DNA of 64,000 nt, taken from assembly GCF_027887165.1 (NCBI RefSeq), contig NC_077228.1, positions 109,194,043 to 109,258,042 on the forward strand, written 5' to 3'. The notes below the pieces were generated by a model that was given only the letters and a program-made list of their open reading frames with translations, made no database searches and was not told the origin of the DNA. Below are positions 30,790 through 39,958 of this stretch, piece by piece. The translations under genes and the position numbers were made by a program. Source of the stretch: Monodelphis domestica. Lineage: Eukaryota > Chordata > Mammalia > Didelphimorphia > Didelphidae. Within the stretch, counting starts at the first letter, position 1, and every line of letters starts with the position of its first letter.

Positions 30790-31645
30790 AGCTCATACAC
30801 ACACATTTCAATTTCCACATTGAGTCCATCAACTCTGTATTTAGAGGTAGGTATCATGTGTCATTATGGGTCCCTTGGAATTATGGTTGGTCATTATGTT
30901 GATAAGATTTTATAAGACTTTCGAAATTGTTTGTCTTTATAGAATTGTTGTTATTGTACAAATTACTCTCGGGCTCTGCACATTTTTATTTTGCTTATTT
31001 CACTTTGTATCAGCTCATACAAGTCTTCCCAGTTTTCCTAAAGCCATCCCCTTCATTTTTTCTTACAGCAAAATAGTATTCTTTTCCAATATTCATATAC
31101 CATAATTTCGTGAGCCATTCCCCAACTGACAGACACTCCTTCAGTTTCCAATTCTTTATCATCATGAAATGAATGGCTATAAATATTTTTGTACATATTG
31201 GATCCTTTCCTCTTTCTTTTATCTTGTTGGTATATATACCTGGTAATGGTATCTTTGTCAAAGTCTATATGCACAGTTTAGTAGTTTATGGGTATAGTTC
31301 TAAATTGCTTTCCAGAATGGTTAGACCATTTCACAGCTCCACCAACAGTACATTAATTAATCTATTTTCCCATAGCCCCTCCAGTAGATGTCTTTTTCCT
31401 CTTGTGTCAACTTGGCCAATCTTATGTGTATGAGGTGATACCTCAGAGTTTCTCTAATTATTAGTAATTTAGAGTATTTTTATATGGCTTCTGATAGCTT
31501 GGGTTTTTTTTTCCTCTGAAAACCATGTATTCAGATTCTTTGACTATCAACTAGAGAATGGCTTTTATCAATTTGATTCCATTTTTTATGTCTTAGAAAT
31601 GAGACCTTTATCAGAGAAACTTGCTGCAAAGTGGACCTGTGATTT
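30790..31645 (-). mobile_element. Old L1 3' fragment (ORF2 end plus 3'UTR)
   Basis: Minus-strand frames at 31010-31261 and 31053-31274 keep CTKIFIAIHF and GEWLTKLWYM, the L1 ORF2 C-terminus. Upstream there is caccaacagtacattaat, corresponding to the Cys-rich motif region. It is far more diverged than 4281-6797. Confidence 0.88.
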
Positions 31646-32195
31646 CAATGATATGGGAAATTTCCTGATGAGGAAACTCCATCTATCAATGAAGGTAAAC
31701 AACTTCTCTATATTAGGGGGAGCAAGACAAGAGTACAAATAACTACAATCTACTATGAATATAATAGAGAAGCAAGTTCAGCTGTTTAGTAGCAGAATAG
31801 AAAAAATATAATCTCCCTTTGTGCAAGAATGTTTTCTTTTTTTAATCTTTATGACACTACTGTCCTGTTTATTTTAAATATTATTTGTATTATTAATATA
31901 TTATTATTTATACATCTTTACAAAATCTAAACCTGTGACAGAGAACTCTCACCAGGGAATTCAATAATTTATAGTCTCAATAAGAGAGACAGTATATTGT
32001 CAGGGAAAATCACTAGACAGAGTATGCATTCCTATGATCTCTCATGTGTTCCTTTCATTACCAAAAAAGCTTTTATTGTCATTTAGACTTTCCAGTTATG
32101 TTAGTTATCATAATCATTAGCAGAAAGAACAGCAAATATTTATTGAAAGGCTGAAATATTGGTTGGTGAATTGAGCACCCTTAAAACAATGAAAT
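31646..32195. other. Unassigned AT-rich sequence
   Basis: No nameable repeat or gene. Confidence 0.45.
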
Positions 32196-32309
32196 AAGCA
32201 GTCTTTGGAAGTCTTAAAATATATAATATGCTATACTCAATACTCAGCTAGGAGGCAATAATAATACAAGTCTGCCACTGTCCCTATCATCCAGGAGCTT
32301 ACAGTCTAT

Positions 32310-32610
32310 TTGTAATGTTGAGGCAGCTGTGATGTATACTGGCAAAAACTTTGGCACTCTAGTCTAGAAGACCTAGATTTGAATTCTAGCTTCCACTAGC
32401 TCTGTGACCTTGGACAAGTCATGCCTCCTCTCCGAACCTCAGTTTGCATATCCATAAAATGACTATAATTATACTTGAATTTCTTACTTCCCCACTGAAG
32501 TTATGAAGATTAAGTGAGGATAAAATGATATAATCTTTGTTAAGTGCTTTGCAAATTTTAAAACACTAAATAAATGATAATAATAATAATTATTATTATT
32601 ATGAGATAAT
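32310..32610 (+). mobile_element. MIR/MON-type CORE-SINE with (TAA)n
   Basis: gtgaccttggacaagtcatg (CORE), cctcagtttgcatatccat and gtgctttgcaaattttaaaa in order, then a (AAT/ATT)n run at 32570-32600. Confidence 0.7.
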
Positions 32611-32689
32611 CTATGTAAAGTGCTCTTAAAGTTACAAATCCCTACATTAATATTGGATATTATTTAATTAAAATTCATTTATTATTAAG

Positions 32690-32800
32690 AACCCACTGAG
32701 CTCAATAAAGAGAGCATTGTGCTGGACATAAGAAAAGGTACATTGGGCATAGACAAAGATTAAATCTCTTTTCTAATGGATTTAACAGTTTAATAAGAGA
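32690..32800 (+). mobile_element. Ancient dispersed repeat fragment
   Basis: gcattgtgctggacataag then tctaatggatttaacagt resembles the old mammalian repeat phrase about a rising then truncated list of positions; family uncertain (L2-like). Confidence 0.3.
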
Positions 32801-32914
32801 AGTTACAAACACAGATAATTATAGCAAACAACGTAACAGGCTAAATGCATTAGAAAGATGCTAACTAAAGGTATTATTATTGAGCAATAATAGTGTAGTA
32901 TGTAGAGTGTCCCC

Positions 32915-33136
32915 ATAATGAGAAGGCAAGATTCATTGGGAAAGCCCCTGATGCTGGGAAAGATTGAAGGAAAAAGGAGGAGATGATGGAGGATGAGATG
33001 GATAAATAATGTCATGAAAGCAATGAACATGAACTTGGACAGGCTTTAGGAGATGGTGAAGAATAGAAGGGTCAGATGTGCTTTGGTCTTTGGGGTCACA
33101 AAGAATCAGACATGACAGAGTGACTGAACAACAACA
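32915..33136 (+). mobile_element. RTE-type LINE 3' end
   Basis: gggaaagcccctgatgctgg, aaggaggagatgatgg and ggtcacaaagaatcagacat, ending gtgactgaacaacaac, is the typical RTE 3' end in plus orientation. Confidence 0.8.
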
Positions 33137-33184
33137 TAGTTCAGTGGATTTAGAGTTGGATTTGGATTTAAAAGAGTTGGTTTC

Positions 33185-34290
33185 AAAAATTAGAAGGGAA
33201 GCAACAAATTGAAAAAAATCTTCATAACAAAAACTTCTGACAAAGGTCTAATTACTCAAATTTACAAAGAGCTAAATCAATTGTACAAAAAAATCAAGCC
33301 ATTCTCCAATTGATTAATGGGCAAGGGACATGAATAGGCAATTTTCAGTCAAAGAAATCAAAACCATTAATAAGCACATGAAAAAGTGTTCTAAATCTCT
33401 TATAATCAGAGAGATGCAAATCAAAACAGCTCTGAGGTATCACCTCACATCCAGCAGATTGGCCAATATGACAGTAAAGGAAAGTAATGAATGCGGAGAG
33501 GATGTGGCAAAATTGGGACATTAATGGACTGCTGGTGGAGTTGTGAATTGATCCAACCATTCTGGAGGGCAATTTGGAACTATGCCCAAAGGGTGCTAAA
33601 AGACTGTCTGTCCTTTGATCCAGCCATAGTACTGCTGGGTTTGTACCCCAAAGAGATAATAAGGAAAAAGACATGTACAAAAATATTCATAGCCACGCTC
33701 TTTGTGGTGGCCAAAAATTGGAAAATGAGGGGATGCCCTTCAATTGGGGAATGGCTGAACAAATTGTGGTACTTGTTGGTGATGGAATACTATTGTGCTC
33801 AAAGGAATGATAAACTGGAGGAATTCCATGGGAACTGGAACCACCTCCAGGAACTGATGCAGAGTGAGAGGAGCAGAACCAGGAGAACATTGTACACAGA
33901 GAAGGATACACTGTGGCACAATCTAATGTAATGGACTTCTCTAGTAGTAGCAATACAATGATCTAGAACAATTCAGAGGAATTTATGAGAAAAGAACACT
34001 ATCCACATTCAGAGGAAAAACTGTGGGAACAGAAACACAGAAGAAAAATAACTGCTTGATCATATGGGTCGATGGGGATATGATTGGGAATGTAGACTCT
34101 AAATGATCACCCTAGTGTAAATATCAACAATATGGAAATAGGTCTTAATCAATGACACATGTAAAACCCAGTGGAATTACACATCAGCTATAGGAGGGGT
34201 TAGGGGAGGGGAGGGAAAGAACATGACTCTTGTAATCAAAGAAAAATATTCTAAATTGACTAAATAATTTTTTAAAAAATTAAATTAAAT
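33185..34290 (+). mobile_element. 5'-truncated L1 LINE (3' 1.1 kb)
   Basis: Contains the last about 240 codons of ORF2 and a 3'UTR ending in an A-rich/TTAAA tail. It is intermediate in age between 4281-6797 and the old fragments. A new SINE sits just downstream (34308). Confidence 0.92.
33195..33931 (+). pseudogene. L1 ORF2 C-terminal remnant
   Basis: Blocks 33330-33524 and 33491-33931 in different frames match [17 protein letters not shown] and [17 protein letters not shown] of the L1 ORF2 C-terminus. A frameshift lies at about 33495-33500 where the first Trp codon of the CW motif is lost. No RT domain. Confidence 0.88.
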
Positions 34291-34307
34291 AAAAGATCTT
34301 GTTTGAG

Positions 34308-34500
34308 GGGTCAGCTGGGTGGCTCAGTGGATGGAGAGTCAGGTCTAGAGACGGGAGGTCTTGGGTTGAAATGTGGTCTCCATCACTTCCTGGCTGTGTA
34401 AGCCTTGGCAAATCACTCAATCCCCATTGCCTAGCCCTTCCTGCTCTTCTGCCTTGGAACCAATACATGGAATTGATTCTAAAATGGAAGGTAAGGGGGG
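34308..34500 (+). mobile_element. tRNA-derived CORE-type SINE
   Basis: Complete copy: head gtcagctgggtggctcagtg, CORE, 3' end gaaggtaagggggg. About 10-15% diverged from the clean copy. Confidence 0.9.
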
Positions 34501-34504
34501 AATG

Positions 34505-34820
34505 AGGTGAAGATCTGTTTTCAAATCCCAGCTCTGCCACTTACTTACCAGTAGGACCTTGGGGGAAAGTTACTCAAACTCACTGGACCTCTGTTTTCTC
34601 ATATGTAATATAAGGGATTTAGACTCAGTGGCCCTCAAAGTCCCTTCCTGTTCTAAATCTATGGTATTATGTTCCTACAATAGCTAGAATTCGTATAAAA
34701 ATTTGGAAAAAGCTTTGTAGACATGGCCTCATTTGATCCTCACAATAACCCTGTGAGCTGTCATAGTGCTAAAAATATTACTATTCCCTTTTATATATGA
34801 AAAATCCGAGGATCATAGAG
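34505..34820 (+). mobile_element. Two MIR-like fragments in tandem
   Basis: 34505-34680 has cctctgttttctcatatgta and gtcccttcctgttctaaatc; 34690-34820 has tcatttgatcctcacaataa and tgaaaaatccgaggatcat. Both are MIR/MON phrases. Confidence 0.6.
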
Positions 34821-35150
34821 GTAAAGGCAGGCATGGGTTGAACAATTAGGCTATTGTAATAGCTCAAGCTTTACCTCTCTTGGGTGGATAGAGAGAAATA
34901 GCCCTGGAAAGGAAAGAATTCCATCTCAAGAGCAATCACAGCTAAAGTTTTAACTGATTGCAGTTGGAAGTGGGACCCCTTCCCACAGAGTATGAAAATA
35001 AGGCACTAACAGATGATTGAAAAGTCATTTCAAGATCTAAAGCAATTTAGCTCTAAGGGCAGAATTTCAGGTACTGTTTCTGCTGAATGGTGCATTGGTA
35101 AAGAACATTCCTTACTGGGAGCTTGTAAAAACACAGCACAAAACAACGAT
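34821..35150. other. Unassigned sequence
   Basis: Nothing recognised. Confidence 0.5.
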
Positions 35151-35159
35151 TTCCCCAAT

Positions 35160-35252
35160 ACGTGAGCTCCTTGAGGGCAAACAGGATTGATTTTGTACTT
35201 ACAGCACCTGGTACAGTGCCTTGCACCAGTTAGGGATTTAATACATACCTAC
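35160..35252 (+). mobile_element. Ancient repeat tail (L2/MIR-like)
   Basis: gtgagctccttgagggcaa, tacagtgccttgcacc and gggatttaatacatacc match a well-known old 3'-end sequence. Confidence 0.45.
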
Positions 35253-35300
35253 TGGATTGGATTGGATTGGATTGGATTGGATTGGATTGGATTGGATTGG
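35253..35300 (+). repeat. (GGATT)n pentanucleotide microsatellite
   Basis: About nine perfect copies of ggatt. Confidence 0.97.
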
Positions 35301-35330
35301 GGCTATGCCTCCCAGTTCCTTGCTCACTCC

Positions 35331-35508
35331 TGTACCCTTACCTTCCTTCTTAGAATCAATACTGTGTATTGGTTCCAAGGCAGAAGAGTGGTAAGGGCTA
35401 GGCAATGGGGGTCAAGTGACTTGCCCAGGGTCACACAGTTGGAAGTATCTGAGGCCACATTTGAAACCAGAACCTCTGTTCTTCAAACCTGGCTCTCTAT
35501 CCACTGAG
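35331..35508 (-). mobile_element. tRNA-derived CORE-type SINE
   Basis: Minus-strand copy lacking the extreme head; 3' end, CORE and B-box region recognisable. Confidence 0.85.
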
Positions 35509-35654
35509 GTTTCTCAATCACTGGCTTCATTCCCCTGGGCACTCTCTCACTCTAATGCTCTCCTTGGGTTGACTTTCCTTCTCTGGCTCCCTGCAGGGGA
35601 AGCTTCTTTCATCTGCAGGGGAGTGCAACAGTCTTTCAGAATGAAAAATGGTCG

Positions 35655-35790
35655 ACCCTATTTATTATCTGAAATGCAGTAAGAAAAGAGAAAGTAAAGG
35701 TTTAAGTATTGGCAAAAGGAAGATAACATTTTTACTATTTGGAGATGAAATGATGGTTTCCTTAGAAAGTACAAGTGAATTTTTTTTGGT
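35655..35790 (+). mobile_element. Old L1 ORF2 fragment (RT region)
   Basis: A frame reading IGKRKITFLLFGDEMMVSLE corresponds to the L1 RT FADDMM motif with Ala-Asp changed to Gly-Asp-Glu. It continues at about 36130 after a SINE and MIR. Confidence 0.6.
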
Positions 35791-35810
35791 AAAAACTGGG
35801 GTTATAGAGC

Positions 35811-35935
35811 AGCTTGGTGTGCAGAGCACCAAGTCCCAAGTCAGGAAGGCTCATCTTTCTGAGTTCAAATCTGGACTTAGACACTTCTTAGCTATGTGAC
35901 CCTGGGCAAGTCACTTACCCTGTTTGTCAACAATG
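35811..35935 (+). mobile_element. MAR1/MON-type SINE fragment
   Basis: gttcaaatctggacttagac and gtgaccctgggcaagtcact with a degenerate head (gagcagcttggtgtgcagag). Confidence 0.65.
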
Positions 35936-35984
35936 AAATAAAACAAAAATTGAAATTGTTAATAGTTTAAATAAAGTTGAATAG

Positions 35985-36128
35985 ACACAGAACTGGAAGG
36001 GACTTGAGATGTTGTTTAGCCTGCACCCTCAAAATTTAAAGACAGGCTAAAAAGGTAAAGTGAGTTACCCAAAGTCACTCAAGTAGGAGACAGAGGATTC
36101 AAAAACAAGTTCTCTGATTCTAGATCCA
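35985..36128 (+). mobile_element. MIR-like fragment
   Basis: gaactggaagggacttgag, gtgagttacccaaagtcac and tctctgattctagatcca in MIR order. Confidence 0.6.
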
Positions 36129-36129
36129 A

Positions 36130-36475
36130 TGGAGGAATACAAAAGAAATTCTATAAAAATCATTAGCATTTCCCTATAGTGCCATCCAGAAACAAAAGGA
36201 AATAATAATAATAAAAACTTCATTCAAAATACGTAAAATATCTGAGAGTTAAACTACTGGGACATGCATGGTACACACATAAATAAGACTGTAAAACACT
36301 GTACGGAAATTAAGAAAGGCAAATAAACTAGAAAGCTACTCTTTGGTATGGATTTGTCACACCAATGGATACAAAATGACAATGCTAGCTAGATTAATAC
36401 AGAGATTTAGTGCAGTACCAATCAAACTACCAAGGGGATATTTTATAGGCAAAAGTGGAAATCAGAAAATTTGTT
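36130..36475 (+). mobile_element. Old L1 ORF2 fragment, continuation
   Basis: gtgcagtaccaatcaaacta followed by ccaaggggatattttatag matches the [10 protein letters not shown] region of L1 ORF2. Heavily diverged. Confidence 0.55.
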
Positions 36476-36517
36476 TTGTATACTAAACCTATCACCCTCC
36501 TCATTCCCTCTTTTTTA

Positions 36518-36739
36518 TTGTTCAGTAATTTCAGTCATGTCTGACTCTTTGTGACCCCATTTGGGGTTTTCTTGGCAAAGATTCTTCTCCAGCTCATTTT
36601 TATAGGTGAGAAAACTGAGGCAAACAGGGTTAAATGACTTGCCCAGAGTTACATAAAAAGTTTTTGAGGCTAGATTTAAATTCAAGTCTTCCTGACTCTA
36701 TGCCTAGCACTTCATCCACTGTACCACCTTGATGCCCAA
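36518..36739 (-). mobile_element. MAR1-like SINE
   Basis: From its RTE-like tail (cagtaatttcagtcatgtct then ttggggttttcttggcaaag) through the CORE to the head (ccactgtaccaccttgatgc), on the minus strand. Confidence 0.8.
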
Positions 36740-37401
36740 TTCCCTCTTTAGTCTAGATATAATAATATTAGGATGGTATTTCTGTCTCAAGTCTTTGATT
36801 TAACCCGAATGAGAAACTTTTACCCATTTTCTTTAATAATTAACCTCTTAACAATGTCACTCACTGAAATCTTTTTCCTTCTTATTACAAGTCTTACTAG
36901 TTTCCAAGGAGAGTAACCTGTGTAGCCCAAGGACTCCTCCCTGAAATGATAGAGTAATGATCACACTAAAAGAAAGAAGAATTTCTTATTATTCCAGTTA
37001 AAGAAAGTATCTCTTGAGCTGACATTTGACCATGTGGAAACAAGGATCCTTACAGGAAGTGGTTAAAGAGATATTGAATGTTTTTAGGAAAATGATTCTT
37101 CAAAGACCCAAAAGTTAAATAAATATTGTTATGTCTGGTACACAAAAACATCAGCTGAACTTTCACTTGAATTCTGTTACATCTTATTATGGAATGTCTT
37201 CTGTTTATCAATACTATACATTTTGAGTGGAAATGGCCTTGCCAAAGAGATTTTTAAAACCATGTGGAAACCTTGGTCTTTTTGGATTTCTCTTTCTCTA
37301 AGCAGAGATGCTGAGAATAAGGATAATTTCTTTAGTAAAATTGTTCCTGTCAGGTTAAAACAAAAATATATGGAAGCTCTCTTCCCTACTTAGGAGAAAA
37401 T
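36740..37401. other. Unassigned sequence
   Basis: No gene or repeat recognised. Confidence 0.5.
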
Positions 37402-37640
37402 GGAAGGAAGGAAGGAAGGAAGGAAGGAAGGAAGGAAGGAAGGAAGGGAGGGAGGGAGGAAGGGAGGGAGGGAGGGAGGGAGGGAGGGAGGAAAGAAGGA
37501 AGGAAGGAAGGAAGGAAGGAAGGAAGGAAGGAAGGAAGGAAGGAAGGAAGGAAGGAAGGAAGGAAGGAAGGAAGGAAGGGAGGGAGGGAGGGAGGGAGGG
37601 AGGGAGGGAGGGAGGGAGGGAGGGAGGGAGGGAAGGAGGA
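37402..37640. repeat. (GGAA)n/(GGGA)n microsatellite
   Basis: Alternating blocks of GGAA (37402-37446, 37494-37580) and GGGA (37446-37490, 37578-37633). The long open frames here are period-4 artefacts. Confidence 0.97.
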
Positions 37641-37936
37641 TGTTCAAAAGATATCCCACAAAGGATACATTTTACTGCATCCTCCATGAATGATTGTACA
37701 ACTTCTTAGAATTTCTCAGTGAATGGGAACCTACTTACAGCCCTTGAGCACCTCCTCTCATGGATAAAACCTACAGAATGGCTAATCAAAGTGCAAGATA
37801 CTTTGTGAGTTTATAGCCAGTCAAAATAATAGCTCACTAGCCTCCATCAAGCCTATTTTTGTTCTAGTCAGCCAGAGGGGAAAAAAAAAGATTTTAATTA
37901 AAGGCAAAGGCATTTGATGAAATTGCATAATAAGAT
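37641..37936. other. Unassigned sequence
   Basis: Nothing recognised. Confidence 0.5.
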
Positions 37937-38100
37937 TTCTTTTTAAACACTTAGAGTCAATATTGTGTATTGGTTCTAAGGCAGAAGAGTGGTAAGGACT
38001 AGGCAAGGGGGTTAAGTGGCTTGCCCAGAGTCACACAGCTAGGAAATTACATGAGATAAGATTTGAACCCAGGACTTTCCATCTTTAGGCCTGGTTCTTC
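37937..38100 (-). mobile_element. tRNA-derived CORE-type SINE, diverged
   Basis: 3' end (attggttctaaggcagaag), CORE and most of the B-box region are present; head missing. Confidence 0.8.
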
Positions 38101-38240
38101 TAAGATTTTTAACAGAACATCCATTTCCCCACCTACTGCATAAACCTAGGGTATTCTCTCCCACAGACATGCACACCACTAGTTGTGGGAGTGAACATAT
38201 ATAGACATTGTGCAAGAGGTGGTCACATATGGAGAATACA

Positions 38241-38353
38241 GCCTATTAAAGTCCCAAGATTTTGGGGGCATCCCCATATATATGAAGGAACAACTCGCCT
38301 ATTAAAGTCCCAAGATTTTTGGGGCATCCCCATATATGTGAAGGAACAACTCA
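38241..38353 (+). repeat. Two tandem 56-bp units
   Basis: cctattaaagtcccaagatt heads both units (38241 and 38298) and gaaggaacaactc closes both; a few differences. Confidence 0.9.
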
Positions 38354-38421
38354 CCGTCTCCAAAGCTAAAGGACTAAAATGTCATTGGGCTGTGTTCTTA
38401 CTGAGCATTGAGAAAATTTCA

Positions 38422-38429
<8 letters not shown>

Positions 38430-38458
<29 letters not shown>
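38430..38458. repeat. (TG)n microsatellite
   Basis: About 14 tg units. Confidence 0.95.
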
Positions 38459-38460
<2 letters not shown>

Positions 38461-38640
38461 CTTCTATCATGCTCAACTCCATTCTCCCAGATCACCTCAG
38501 GGTTGTCCAGATGTCCCTTTAAGGGTGGGTTCTGTTCTTTGGAGTACCGATCAGTAATTTAGGGCTCTGACTTTTCCCCTCTTGTTTTGAGAGGTATAGA
38601 ATAAGTAATGCAGTCTGAGAAGGCAAGGGTAGATTGTGAC

Positions 38641-39440
38641 TATAAACCTTAAAATTTCTTAGACTTGTGAATGTTGGAAATTTCACCATTGGAATGTGAA
38701 CCCCATTGGCAAGGGAGGTTCCTCCTCCTCCCTTCTTAAGATTACTTTAGGACAGAAACCTTTTGCTGAACAATGGAAAGGGCTGCAGCATAGATCAAAA
38801 TTTAATTATTCCAATCTCCACCCTACTCAGGGTAACAGGATTTAGGAAGGGCTGTAGCAAAGGATCAAGATTTAATTATTTGAGAATATGACCTTCAACA
38901 GACATGTGCAAAGCCACAGACCTCTGGGCAGTCCTGGGTTAAGGTAGAGCCACCATTGGCACAGGGAAGACATGTACAGTGATTGGTAGATATGAGAACT
39001 GAGGGGAGGGAAGTTGGATGGTTTCCTTAAAGATAGCGGGGTCTGAGGACTAGAGGGGGGTTGGTTGGAGAGGTTTTGCTCTGAGAGGTGGTGCTCTGAG
39101 AAGGCTGGCTCTGAAGGAAGCTGGAGGTGGAGGCCCCTGAGACTGTTTCTCCATTTTGGTCACGTGAGTAATAGGGACTGATCTCTTTGCCTCAGCTATC
39201 TAAGGGCTTGGGCCTTTTGGCCCAGCCTAAACAGAAGGGGTATTTAAGTCCTATTCCCTTCTCTCCCCTTTCTCTCTCCCTCTCTCTCTATCTCTAATAC
39301 CTTTCTTCCTCCTGTTTGTAATTAAACTCCATAAAAGGTTGACTGCTGACTTGAGTTTTCATTTAGGAATTACATAGCTGAATTCCTTGGTGACCTTAAA
39401 TTAATATATATCAGTCTTTTAAAGTGATTTCCTTGTCACA
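38641..39440 (+). mobile_element. 5' LTR of the endogenous retrovirus (800 bp)
   Basis: Starts TATAAACC (the 3' copy starts TGTAAACC, so position 2 has mutated) and ends TTGTCACA. A TATA-like gggtatttaag lies at 39238-39248 and an attaaa signal at 39321-39326. A gtgagt that could act as a splice donor lies at 39164. Confidence 0.92.
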
Positions 39441-39443
39441 TTG

Positions 39444-39461
39444 TGGCTGACCACACAGGAG
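39444..39461 (+). promoter_or_regulatory. Putative tRNA primer-binding site
   Basis: TGGCTGACCACACAGGAG starts three bases after the 5' LTR. It begins with TGG as a PBS must (complement of tRNA CCA), but I cannot match it cleanly to a tRNA. A tRNA-Arg PBS is the nearest I recall, with an extra T and mismatches. Confidence 0.5.
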
Positions 39462-39575
39462 TCTAAAGAATTCTCTCAATAAACTTCTGAAATTCCTTGC
39501 CTTTTTACTCTACCGTCTCACCACTTAGTCCCTTTTAACAACAAACTTAGCTTAAAGATACAGCTGCTAGAACAC

Positions 39576-39581
39576 GTGAGT
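39576..39581 (+). promoter_or_regulatory. Splice-donor-like site in retroviral leader
   Basis: ac|gtgagt matches the donor consensus, 380 bp upstream of gag. Use is inferred only. Confidence 0.4.
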
Positions 39582-39664
39582 ATAAAAAACTTTTTCTCTC
39601 TTCTCTTTTCTCCTTAAGTTAAATTGGAATCAGCAGTTTTTCTTTTTCTTCCCTTTAATCTTAA

Positions 39665-39764
39665 GGGCCAGCCAAGTAGCATAGTGGATAAAGAGCCAGG
39701 CCTAGAGACAGAAGGTCCTGGGTTCAAATTGGACCTCGGATACTTCCCAGCTGTGTGACTCTGA
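39665..39764 (+). mobile_element. SINE 5' piece inside the retroviral leader
   Basis: gtagcatagtggataaagag, gccaggcctagagacag and ggtcctgggttcaaat match the head and B-box region of the local SINE, ending within the CORE (ctgtgtgact). There is no 3' half, A-tail or TSD, so it does not look like an ordinary insertion. Capture by template switching during reverse transcription is a plausible origin. Confidence 0.8.
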
Positions 39765-39958
39765 TAGTTAGATAGAAAACAGCTGTTTTAAATCTCAGCA
39801 ACAGGACCCTAAAGTCCTGGCTGGAAGAGCTGTTTCTAAATATCCTTTCCCTTAAGGAACAACTTCCTGGATTAGAAAAAAAAAACAACCTGTGGAAAGT
39901 TTGTTGCTTTGCCCTGCTCCCCACGTGTTTTGTGAAATCACAAAATTTATATATAAAA

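Noticed and set aside
39932-39958. Upstream start of the gag frame
   Set aside because: The first codon there is GTG. The first ATG in frame is 39959.
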